DNA from: Bacillota bacterium
GTDB lineage: Bacteria; Bacillota; Clostridia; Oscillospirales; Ruminococcaceae
NCBI GenBank assembly: GCA_029550985.1
Contig: JAKPGH010000137.1
Span: forward strand, 1 to 16,749
Length of the DNA stretch: 16,749 nt
Reading direction: 5' to 3'
The stretch's first letter is position 1. The number at the start of each line of letters is the position of its first letter. The translations under genes were made by a program, and so were the position numbers. The notes beneath the pieces are model-generated. The model had not been told where the DNA came from. It ran no database searches and was given only the letters and a program-made list of their open reading frames with translations. Below, one piece after another: positions 1 to 5,642 of the stretch.

Positions 1-66
1 AGACCGCACTTCTATTCTAGCAAAGGGAGTTTTTATTGTCTTTCTCATCGGCAAAAGCCTCTTTTG

Positions 67-91
67 AACCACTCGCCTAGCGAGTGGTTTT
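67..91. terminator. Hairpin, possible terminator at left edge
   Basis: A perfect 9-bp stem (AACCACTCG at 67-75 with CGAGTGGTT at 81-89) closes a 5-base loop and is followed on the plus strand by a short T run. It could terminate a plus-strand gene ending left of the window. It lies in tandem with the hairpin at 103-132. Nothing else recognisable lies in 1-102, and no start or ribosome binding site was seen there. Confidence 0.45.
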
Positions 92-102
92 ACTAGACAA
101 GG

Positions 103-132
103 AAAAACCACACCTTTGAGGGTGTGGTTTTT
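103..132 (-). terminator. Intrinsic terminator downstream of metK
   Basis: A perfect 12-bp stem (AAAAACCACACC at 103-114 with GGTGTGGTTTTT at 121-132) has a 6-base loop. Read on the minus strand it lies just after the metK stop codon and ends in five T residues. The A-rich opposite arm means it could also work in the plus direction. Confidence 0.8.
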
Positions 133-144
133 GTTTGGCAAATT

Positions 145-1323
145 TCATTTTGCAAGGGCTTTGAGGAGCTCGTCCACTTTGTCGGTGCGCTCCCAGGCAA
201 CGCCCAGGTCCTCCCGGCCCATGTGGCCGTAGGCGGCAAGCTGCCGGTAGATAGGTCGGCGCAAATCCAAATCCCGGATGATACCGTCGGGGGTAAAGTC
301 AAACACTTTGCGAATCGCCTGGGCCAGCTTTTCGTCGGGGTATTTGCCCGTCTCAAAGGTGTTGACGTTGATGGACACCGGCTGCGCCACGCCGATGGCG
401 TAGGCCAGCTGCACTTCGCAGCGGGAGGCAAGGCCGGCGGCCACAATGTTCTTGGCGGCGTAGCGGGCGGCGTAGGCGGCGGAGCGGTCCACCTTGGTGG
501 GGTCCTTGCCGGAGAAGCAGCCGCCGCCGTGACGGCCGTAGCCGCCGTAGGTGTCCACAATGATTTTTCGCCCGGTCAGGCCGCTGTCCCCGTGGGGGCC
601 GCCGATGACAAAGCGCCCGGTGGGGTTGATGAGATAGCGGGTGTTTTGGAGCAGCTCCGAAGGAATGATGGGCTCCACCACATGTTGAATGAGGTCCCTG
701 CGAATCTGCTCCAGGGTGACGTTTGCCGAGTGCTGGCTGGAAATGACCACCGTATCCACACGGACGGGCTTGCCGTTCTCGTACTCCACGGTGACCTGGG
801 TCTTGCCGTCGGGCCGCAGGTACAGCAGGGTTCCGTCCTTGCGCACCTTGGCCAGCTGCCGGGCCAGACGGTGGGCCAGGGAAATGGCAAGGGGCATCAA
901 TTCGGGGGTTTCGTCGCAGGCGTAGCCGAACATCATGCCCTGGTCCCCCGCGCCTTCCAGAGGTTCGCTGACTTCCCCGTTGCGGGTTTCCCAAGCCTGG
1001 TTGACTCCCATGGCGATGTCGCTGCTCTGCTCGTCAATGGCGGTGAGGACGGCGCAGCTGTCCCCGTCAAAGCCGTATTCGGCGTTGTCGTAGCCGATGT
1101 CCTTAATCACCTGCCGGGCAATCTTGGGAATGTCCACGTAGCAGTCGGTGGAAATTTCTCCGGTGATAAACACCAGACCGGTGGTGGCCACCGTTTCGCA
1201 GGCCACCCGGGCGGCGGGGTCCTTGCTGAGAATAAAGTCCAAAATGGCGTCGGAAATCTGGTCGCAAATTTTATCGGGATGTCCCTCCGTGACGGACTCG
1301 GACGTGAATAAAAACTTGCTCAC
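145..1323 (-). CDS. metK: S-adenosylmethionine synthetase (methionine adenosyltransferase)
   Basis: This cytosolic enzyme makes S-adenosylmethionine from methionine and ATP. The 392-residue product has the usual family length. Visible signatures are the N-terminal SVTEGHPDK stretch with catalytic His15, GDQGMMFGYA at 126-135, the GDSGLTGRK to GGYG region at 245-263, and the SGKDPTKVDRS loop at 271-281. The start chosen is GTG at 1323, because a GGGAG ribosome binding site lies about 10 bases upstream and the protein then begins SKFLFTSES as family members do. A longer reading frame runs up to 1425 but crosses the riboswitch terminator, so it is rejected. The gene appears monocistronic, with a SAM-I riboswitch and its own promoter upstream and a terminator downstream, so high SAM should shut it off. 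Confidence 0.97.
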   Translation of the reverse strand: MSKFLFTSESVTEGHPDKICDQISDAILDFILSKDPAARVACETVATTGLVFITGEISTDCYVDIPKIARQVIKDIGYDNAEYGFDGDSCAVLTAIDEQSSDIAMGVNQAWETRNGEVSEPLEGAGDQGMMFGYACDETPELMPLAISLAHRLARQLAKVRKDGTLLYLRPDGKTQVTVEYENGKPVRVDTVVISSQHSANVTLEQIRRDLIQHVVEPIIPSELLQNTRYLINPTGRFVIGGPHGDSGLTGRKIIVDTYGGYGRHGGGCFSGKDPTKVDRSAAYAARYAAKNIVAAGLASRCEVQLAYAIGVAQPVSINVNTFETGKYPDEKLAQAIRKVFDFTPDGIIRDLDLRRPIYRQLAAYGHMGREDLGVAWERTDKVDELLKALAK

Positions 1324-1345
1324 GAGAATGCATCTCCCTTCTATT

Positions 1346-1372
1346 AAAAAAGGGCTCCGGAAGACCGGGCCC
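1346..1372 (-). terminator. SAM-I riboswitch expression-platform terminator
   Basis: On the minus strand GGGCCCGG and CCGGAGCCC form a GC-rich stem with one bulged A and a TCTT loop (1352-1372), followed by six T residues (1346-1351), just before the metK ribosome binding site. TCTTCC in the loop and 3' arm (1359-1364) is complementary to GGAAGA (1385-1390). That segment begins inside the 3' strand of aptamer stem P1, giving a plausible antiterminator. SAM binding would stabilise P1 and free the terminator. Confidence 0.88.
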
Positions 1373-1388
1373 ATTGTGTGGTCATCTT

Positions 1389-1488
1389 CCTCATCTTTCG
1401 GTGAATGCACCGCAGGATTTAGCACCTCGCCCTACTGGCAGGTTGCCGGACTTCATCGGGCCTGTTCCCTCCGTCGCTCTCGATAAGG
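1389..1488 (-). promoter_or_regulatory. SAM-I (S-box) riboswitch aptamer
   Basis: The minus strand begins CCTTATCGAGAG, followed by the conserved GACGGAGGGA, CGATGAAG and CCGGCAACC segments and then GGTGCTAAATCC, all classic S-box elements. The closing stem P1 pairs CCTTATC (1482-1488) with GATGAGG (1389-1395). The aptamer lies directly upstream of metK, a standard S-box target. It is expected to be an OFF switch acting by transcription termination. Confidence 0.96.
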
Positions 1489-1520
1489 CTGTTATCCAAT
1501 TGTTATCTAATTGTGAGGTC

Positions 1521-1549
1521 ATTATAACAGCTTTGTCGGTGTATGTCAA
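1521..1549 (-). promoter_or_regulatory. metK sigma-A promoter
   Basis: On the minus strand a perfect TTGACA (1544-1549) and a perfect TATAAT (1521-1526) are separated by 17 bases. Transcription would start near 1514, about 26 bases before the S-box aptamer. Confidence 0.9.
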
Positions 1550-1560
1550 TGAATATTGGA

Positions 1561-1593
1561 ATCCGGCGGGCAAAAGGCCGTTTGCCGCCGGAT
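1561..1593 (-). terminator. Hairpin downstream of ribU
   Basis: A GC-rich stem of about 13 bp with a single bulged G (ATCCGGCGG and CAAA on one side, TTTG and CCGCCGGAT on the other) closes a loop around AGGCCG. It begins 8 bases past the ribU stop codon. No real T run follows it on the minus strand, so it may be a weak terminator or an mRNA-end stabiliser. It also stands between ribU and the metK promoter. Confidence 0.5.
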
Positions 1594-1600
1594 CGCCGCG

Positions 1601-2275
1601 TTAAATGATTCCCCGCAACGTAAGTACCAGCAAAATGCAGGTGACCAGCACCACGCCGGCAACCAGCATGACCCCAAGGCTCCAGGGGTTGGAGGTAGCA
1701 TCCGCCTGCTCTTCCCGCGGGGGAAGAAGGTTGGCGGCCCGCAGGGCTTTCACCAGCGGCTTGTAAAGCAGCAGGGTGAGGGTGGCGTTGAGCCCGCCTT
1801 TGATGAGGTTAAAGGGCAGAATGGCGGGGACCAGCAAGCCCACCACCTCACTGCGGGGAACGCCTAAGTACAACGGGGTAATCATGTAATTCCACACCAG
1901 CATGATGGCGGTCATCAAAAGAGTTCCGGCCACCAACCCGACAACGGCCCGGGACTGGGTCCGCTTCTTCTGATAAAGATAGGCCGCGGTGCAGGAAAAA
2001 GCGCAGGTGGAGAGAATGTTCATCACAAGGCCGATGAAACCGGTATCGCTGACGGTGATCATCTCCACCAGGGAAACCACCACGGAGATACCAAAGGCGG
2101 ACAAGGGGCCGAACAAAAAGCCGGCAAAGGTGATGACAATGTCCTTGGGGTCGTATTTCAAAAACAGCACCATGGGAATTCGCCCCACCACCATCAGAGC
2201 GTAGGCGATGGCCCCCATGACGGCCAGGGTGGTCATCTTTCTGGTTTTGTGATAAGTTGCAGTTTGGGCGTACAT
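1601..2275 (-). CDS. ribU: Riboflavin ECF transporter S component (RibU)
   Basis: This is a membrane substrate-binding subunit of an energy-coupling-factor transporter for riboflavin. The 224-residue protein is strongly hydrophobic and carries the RibU-like stretches GRIPMVLFLKYDPKDI (31-46), NYMITPLYLGVPR (129-141) and PAILPFNLIKGG (150-161). An FMN riboswitch directly upstream supports the substrate. The shared T and ATPase subunits are not in this window, which is normal for group II ECF systems. The start is ATG 2275, with AGGAGG 7 bases upstream. The protein looks longer than usual RibU (about 190 residues): after a charged linker near 183-197 there is an extra hydrophobic segment at about 198-220, which could be an additional membrane helix. 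Confidence 0.93.
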   Translation of the reverse strand: MYAQTATYHKTRKMTTLAVMGAIAYALMVVGRIPMVLFLKYDPKDIVITFAGFLFGPLSAFGISVVVSLVEMITVSDTGFIGLVMNILSTCAFSCTAAYLYQKKRTQSRAVVGLVAGTLLMTAIMLVWNYMITPLYLGVPRSEVVGLLVPAILPFNLIKGGLNATLTLLLYKPLVKALRAANLLPPREEQADATSNPWSLGVMLVAGVVLVTCILLVLTLRGII

Positions 2276-2326
2276 TCAGCTTCCTCCTACCATGAATTTA
2301 GCCTGTTTCACGCCATGTATGCACAC

Positions 2327-2357
2327 AAAAGCGCCCCAAGCCAAAGGCTCAGGGCGC
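2327..2357 (-). terminator. FMN riboswitch expression-platform terminator
   Basis: On the minus strand GCGCCCTGAGCC (2346-2357) pairs with GGCTTGGGGCGC (2331-2342) through 12 bp, including two G-U pairs, around a TTT loop, followed by TTTT. It lies between the FMN aptamer and ribU, so it should stop transcription when FMN is bound. Confidence 0.85.
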
Positions 2358-2381
2358 GCAGCGGCACCGTCGAAAAGACGT

Positions 2382-2509
2382 TGTTTCTTCCATCCGGACT
2401 ATACCGTCGGTCAGGGATTTTTACCCTGTCGGCCGTGTTACGGCTCGCGGACTCGTAGCCATCAAAGACTCTTCACCGCCGGTGAGGACTTTCACCTCGC
2501 CCTGAAACA
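2382..2509 (-). promoter_or_regulatory. FMN riboswitch (RFN element) aptamer
   Basis: The minus strand carries the RFN landmarks in order: GAGGTGAAAGTCC, ACCGGCGGT, AGTCCGCGAGCC, GACCGACGGTATAGTCCGG and ATGGAAGAA. The closing stem pairs TGTTTC (2504-2509) with GAAACA (2382-2387). It controls ribU through the terminator at 2327-2357, so abundant FMN should reduce riboflavin uptake. Confidence 0.96.
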
Positions 2510-2529
2510 GACTATGAAATTGCACCCTT

Positions 2530-2558
2530 ATTATAGAATTCCATTTCCGGTTTGTCAA
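2530..2558 (-). promoter_or_regulatory. ribU sigma-A promoter
   Basis: On the minus strand a perfect TTGACA (2553-2558) and a perfect TATAAT (2530-2535) are separated by 17 bases. The expected transcription start is near 2523, shortly before the FMN aptamer. Confidence 0.9.
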
Positions 2559-2565
2559 CACGCTC

Positions 2566-2593
2566 TTGACATTTTGCCTATGTGGGATATAAT
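2566..2593 (+). promoter_or_regulatory. thi operon sigma-A promoter
   Basis: A perfect TTGACA (2566-2571) and a perfect TATAAT (2588-2593) are separated by 16 bases. Transcription would start near 2600, just ahead of the TPP aptamer. Its -35 box is only 7 bp from the -35 box of the divergent ribU promoter. Confidence 0.88.
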
Positions 2594-2605
2594 GGTATGT
2601 GACAA

Positions 2606-2709
2606 GTTAAACAAACGGGGTGCTGGATGGTTCCGGCTGAGAGCGGTCTAATGGAGGGCCGCAACCCTTGAACCTGATCCGGGTAATGCCGGCGGAGGGA
2701 ACGTTCAAC
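2606..2709 (+). promoter_or_regulatory. TPP riboswitch (THI element) aptamer
   Basis: Conserved THI-box elements are present: GGGGTGC, the pyrimidine-sensing CTGAGA (2637-2642), CAACCCTTGAACCTGATC, GGGTAATGCC and GGCGGAGGGAACG. An outer stem can form between GTTAAAC (2606-2612) and GTTCAAC (2703-2709) with one mismatch. The element precedes a thiamine-precursor uptake operon and is followed by a terminator, so it should be an OFF switch. Confidence 0.96.
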
Positions 2710-2735
2710 AGTACAAGGGAAATTCCCCGTTGATT

Positions 2736-2770
2736 ACCCGCACGGTTCAAAAACGTGCGGGTTTTTGTTT
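2736..2770 (+). terminator. TPP riboswitch expression-platform terminator
   Basis: ACCCGCACG (2736-2744) pairs perfectly with CGTGCGGGT (2754-2762) and is followed by a T-rich tail (2762-2770). Upstream, TCAAC of the aptamer closing strand (2705-2709) is complementary to GTTGA (2729-2733). This could form part of the alternative structure when TPP is absent. Confidence 0.87.
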
Positions 2771-2793
2771 TGTCGGGAAAGGAGTATGTTGTA

Positions 2794-3096
2794 ATGAAAC
2801 AGCCTCAAGCAAGTATCGCCATTCAAGTTCTGCCTCAAGTCGAGGGAGAAGAAGTCATCCGGGTGGTGGATGCCGTCATCGCCCACATTCAGAAAAGCGG
2901 CCTTAACTACACCGTAGGCCCCTTTGAAACAACGGTGGAGGGCGACTTTGACGCTCTGTGGGATTTGGCCAAGGAATGCCAGCTCATCTGCATCCAAGAG
3001 GGGGCCCCCAGCGTTTCCACCTACTTAAAAGTGTTCTTCAACCCCACCGAGGGGGTATGGTCCATTGATAAGAAAACTTCGAAATACCAAAAATAA
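2794..3096 (+). CDS. Thiamine-binding protein, MTH1187/DUF77-like
   Basis: This is a small cytosolic protein of 100 residues, the usual size of the MTH1187/DUF77 thiamine-binding family. The family pattern is visible as SIAIQVLPQ near the N terminus and SGLNYTVGPFETTVEGDFD in the middle. Members form small oligomers that bind thiamine or related pyrimidines, and they often sit with thiamine-precursor transporters. The start is ATG 2794, with AAAGGAG 9 bases upstream. An in-frame ATG at 2755 lies inside the terminator hairpin and is rejected. It is the first gene of the TPP-riboswitch operon and overlaps the next gene by 32 bases. It could bind or store the imported pyrimidine, or modulate the transporter. 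The precise role is inferred from context. Confidence 0.85.
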   Translation: MKQPQASIAIQVLPQVEGEEVIRVVDAVIAHIQKSGLNYTVGPFETTVEGDFDALWDLAKECQLICIQEGAPSVSTYLKVFFNPTEGVWSIDKKTSKYQK

Positions 3097-3850
3097 GGGG
3101 GATTCCCTCAGCCTGCTGCTGGCGCTGCTGATCCTTTGGCAGTTGGTCTGCTCGTTGAAGCTGATTCCGCCCTTTTTGCTGCCCTCCCCCATCAGCGTGG
3201 TGCGGGCCTTTGCGGCGGACTTTGTCCCCATTATGGGACATGCCGCCGTCTCCCTGGGCGAAGCCTTTGCCGGCTTAACCCTGGGGGTGGCGGCCGCCTT
3301 TGTGCTGGCTATCGCAATGGACCGCAGCGACTACCTCTACCGGGCCCTTTACCCCGTCATCCTCATCACCCAGACGGTGCCGACGGTGGCGCTGGCTCCT
3401 CTGCTGGTTCTATGGATGGGGTACGGGCCTGCTCCCAAAATTGTGCTGGTGTTTTTGGTCTGCTTTTTCCCGGTGGCGGTGGGGCTTCTGGACGGCTTTC
3501 GGGAAGCGGACCCCGACACTATGGTGCTGTTGCGCTCCATGGGGGCAAACGAGCGGCAGATTTTCTTCCACCTGAAACTGCCGGGCGCCCTGCCCCGGCT
3601 GTTTTCCGGCCTGCGGATTGCGGTGAGCTATTCCATTGTGGGGGCGGTCATCGCCGAGTGGCTGGGCGGCTCCTCCGGCCTTGGGGTTTACATGACCCGG
3701 GTGCGGAAAAGCTATGCCTTTGACAAGATGTTTGCCATCATCTTCTTTGTCAGCGGGCTGAGCATCCTCCTCATGCGCCTGACGGCGCTGCTGGAAAAAA
3801 AGATGACCCCCTGGGCAAGACAGGGGGAAGGAAAGGATTCGAAGCCATGA
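3065..3850 (+). CDS. thiX: ABC transporter permease for thiamine pyrimidine precursor (ThiX-like)
   Basis: This is an inner-membrane permease of the SsuC/TauC/ThiX type, with 261 residues and about six membrane segments. The cytoplasmic EAA-like coupling loop is visible as MVLLRSMGANERQIFFHLKL near residues 156-175, where it would contact the ATPase. The start is taken as TTG 3065, with GAGGGGG about 9 bases upstream. This places the start inside the preceding gene, and no better in-frame start precedes the first membrane helix. Its stop overlaps the start of thiY as ATGA, indicating translational coupling. Substrate assignment as a hydroxymethylpyrimidine precursor such as a formylaminopyrimidine rests on thiY, the TPP riboswitch and the neighbouring thiamine-binding protein. 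Confidence 0.88.
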   Translation: MIRKLRNTKNKGDSLSLLLALLILWQLVCSLKLIPPFLLPSPISVVRAFAADFVPIMGHAAVSLGEAFAGLTLGVAAAFVLAIAMDRSDYLYRALYPVILITQTVPTVALAPLLVLWMGYGPAPKIVLVFLVCFFPVAVGLLDGFREADPDTMVLLRSMGANERQIFFHLKLPGALPRLFSGLRIAVSYSIVGAVIAEWLGGSSGLGVYMTRVRKSYAFDKMFAIIFFVSGLSILLMRLTALLEKKMTPWARQGEGKDSKP

Positions 3851-4824
3851 AGAAGTTGGTTGCCATTGTTCTGTTGGCCGTTCTGCTAGTGGGGAGCGGC
3901 TGCTCCCAAAAGCGGGAGGATTCCTCCCAGGTGCGGGTGGTGCTGGACTGGACCCCCAACACCAACCACACCGGCATGTATGTGGCGCTGGAAAAGGGCT
4001 GGTACGCGGAGGAAGGTCTTTCGGTGGAGATTATGCAGCCTCCGGAATCTTCGGCGCTAGCCCTGATTGCCTCCGGCGGCGGCGAGGTGGCGGTGGACTT
4101 TCAGGAATCCTTAGGCCCCGCCATTGCCTCCTCCAATCCCCTGCCTGTGACCGCCATCGCCGCCGTGGTGCAGCACAACACCTCCGGCATTGTGTCCTTA
4201 AAAGAAACCGGCATTCAGTCGGCCGCCGACCTTTGCGGCAAAAGCTTTGCCGCCTGGAGCACTCCCGTGGTGACCGAAACCGTCCGTTACATTGTGGAGC
4301 AGGATGGAGGAAAGTTGGAGGAAGTGGATATCATCTATGACGAGGTGACCGACGCCGTTTCCGCCCTGCAAACCGGCGTGGACTCCATCTGGGTCTACTA
4401 TGCCTGGGACGGCATGGCCACGCAACTGGCGGGTCTGGACACCAACTTCCTCTTCCTTACCGACTGCGACCCTGTTTTTGATTTCTACTCCCCTGTTCTG
4501 GTGGCGTCCAACGCCTGGATGGAAGAGCACCCCGACAAGGTAAAGGCGTTCTTGCGAGCCACCGCCAGAGGGTACGAATTCGCCATTCAAAATCCCCAAG
4601 AGGCGGCGGAGATTCTCCTCAAGCATGCTCCCGAGCTGAGCAGGGATTTGGTGGTGGAAAGCCAGAAGTGGCTGGCGTCCCAATACAAGGCGGAGGTTTC
4701 CCGCTGGGGCGAAATCGACCCCGAACGCTGGAGCCGCTTTTACGACTGGATGTACGAACGGAACCTGCTGGAGCGGGACCTGGGAACCGAGGGCTTTACC
4801 AACGACTTTTTGCCCGGAAATTGA
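3847..4824 (+). CDS. thiY: Thiamine pyrimidine precursor-binding lipoprotein (ThiY, NMT1/THI5 family)
   Basis: This is an extracellular substrate-binding lipoprotein of 325 residues. A lysine-led signal peptide ends in the lipobox VGSGC with Cys19 as the lipidated residue. The mature part begins with VVLDWTPNTNHTGMYVA, the hallmark of the NMT1/THI5-like family that binds pyrimidine precursors of thiamine. This matches bacterial ThiY, which presents formylaminopyrimidine to ThiX and ThiZ. The start ATG 3847 overlaps the thiX stop. Control by the upstream TPP riboswitch fits this role. A riboflavin-binding RibY-type paralogue is the main alternative, but the riboswitch argues for thiamine. Confidence 0.92.
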   Translation: MKKLVAIVLLAVLLVGSGCSQKREDSSQVRVVLDWTPNTNHTGMYVALEKGWYAEEGLSVEIMQPPESSALALIASGGGEVAVDFQESLGPAIASSNPLPVTAIAAVVQHNTSGIVSLKETGIQSAADLCGKSFAAWSTPVVTETVRYIVEQDGGKLEEVDIIYDEVTDAVSALQTGVDSIWVYYAWDGMATQLAGLDTNFLFLTDCDPVFDFYSPVLVASNAWMEEHPDKVKAFLRATARGYEFAIQNPQEAAEILLKHAPELSRDLVVESQKWLASQYKAEVSRWGEIDPERWSRFYDWMYERNLLERDLGTEGFTNDFLPGN

Positions 4825-4833
4825 CGGTGGAAC

Positions 4834-5580
4834 ATGAGTATTTTTCAATGTGAACATATCTGCAAAAGCTATATGGGTGAGCCGGTCATCCAGGATATTT
4901 CCCTGCATCTGGAACAGGGGGAACTGGTGGGCCTCCTTGGGTCCAGCGGCGTGGGGAAAACCACCCTGATGGGGATACTGGCGGGGGTGGACCGCCCCGA
5001 TTCCGGGAAGGTGTTGCTGGAGGGCGAGGACATCACCGGAACGGCGGGTCGGGTGGGCTACATGCTGCAAAAGGACCTGCTGCTGCCCTTTAAAACCACC
5101 CTGGACAATGTCAGCCTGCCTCTCGTCCTTAAGGGGATGAAAAAGTCGGAGGCCCGCAAACAGGCGGCGGAACTGATGGCCCGCTTTGGCCTTGCCGGCA
5201 GCGAGGACAAATACCCTCACCAGCTTTCCGGCGGGATGCGGCAGCGGGCGGCTTTGTTGCGCACCCACTTTCTGGGCAATAAAGTAATTTTGCTGGACGA
5301 GCCCTTTTCCGCTCTGGATGCCCTGACCAAAAGCGAACTGCACCGGTGGTTTTTGGATGTTTCCGCCCAAATGGGGCTGACCACCCTCTTCATCACCCAC
5401 GACATTGACGAAGCCCTCACCCTTTCCCACCGCATTTACGTGATGGCCGGGGCGCCGGGAACCATCCAAACCGAACTTGCCATCTCCGCCCCTTACCCCC
5501 GTCCCGCCGACTTTGCCTTCAGCCCCGAATTTTTGCAGGCCAAGCGGCAACTGCTGGAGGCCATCGGCAGACAGAACTAG
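4834..5580 (+). CDS. thiZ: ABC transporter ATP-binding protein for thiamine precursor (ThiZ)
   Basis: This is the cytoplasmic ATPase that powers ThiXY uptake, 248 residues long. All nucleotide-binding motifs are intact: Walker A GSSGVGKT (36-43), Q-loop glutamine near 79, signature LSGGMRQ (131-137), Walker B VILLDEP (151-157) and H-loop His189 in FITHD. It is closest in style to the SsuB/TauB/ThiZ group. The gene follows thiY after 9 bases, and its ribosome binding site (GGTGGA) is weak, so translation may depend on thiY. A terminator follows directly, closing the operon. Confidence 0.92.
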   Translation: MSIFQCEHICKSYMGEPVIQDISLHLEQGELVGLLGSSGVGKTTLMGILAGVDRPDSGKVLLEGEDITGTAGRVGYMLQKDLLLPFKTTLDNVSLPLVLKGMKKSEARKQAAELMARFGLAGSEDKYPHQLSGGMRQRAALLRTHFLGNKVILLDEPFSALDALTKSELHRWFLDVSAQMGLTTLFITHDIDEALTLSHRIYVMAGAPGTIQTELAISAPYPRPADFAFSPEFLQAKRQLLEAIGRQN

Positions 5581-5594
5581 TTTTAAATAAAACG

Positions 5595-5633
5595 CTCCGG
5601 ATACAGTCAGACTGTACCCGGAGTTATTTTTTT
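5595..5633. terminator. Bidirectional terminator between thiZ and the GH31 gene
   Basis: CTCCGG plus TACAGT (5595-5607) pair with ACTGTA plus CCGGAG (5611-5623) around a CAG loop with a single A/C mismatch. A T-rich tail (5624-5633) follows on the plus strand and an A/T-rich stretch lies on the other side. It separates the convergent thiZ and GH31 genes and can serve both. Confidence 0.85.
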
Positions 5634-5642
5634 ATGGTTAGT

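Noticed and set aside
1..96. Open plus-strand frame at the left edge ending in TAG
   Set aside because: About 31 codons cross the first hairpin, with no recognisable protein sequence. It could be a gene tail, but the sequence is too short to support it.
124..1311. Long plus-strand reading frame antiparallel to metK
   Set aside because: It lies fully opposite metK, has no recognisable domain and reads as a low-complexity shadow of metK codons.
1324..1425. N-terminal extension of MetK
   Set aside because: It would translate through the riboswitch terminator and part of the aptamer. GTG 1323 has a good ribosome binding site and gives the normal family N terminus.
2249..2651. Plus-strand reading frames across the riboswitch region
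   Set aside because: They lie over the FMN riboswitch, the divergent promoters and the start of the TPP aptamer, and have no ribosome binding site or family match.
4198..5550. 450-codon minus-strand frame across thiY and thiZ
   Set aside because: It is antisense to two well-supported genes, spans their junction and has no family signature, so it is a shadow frame.
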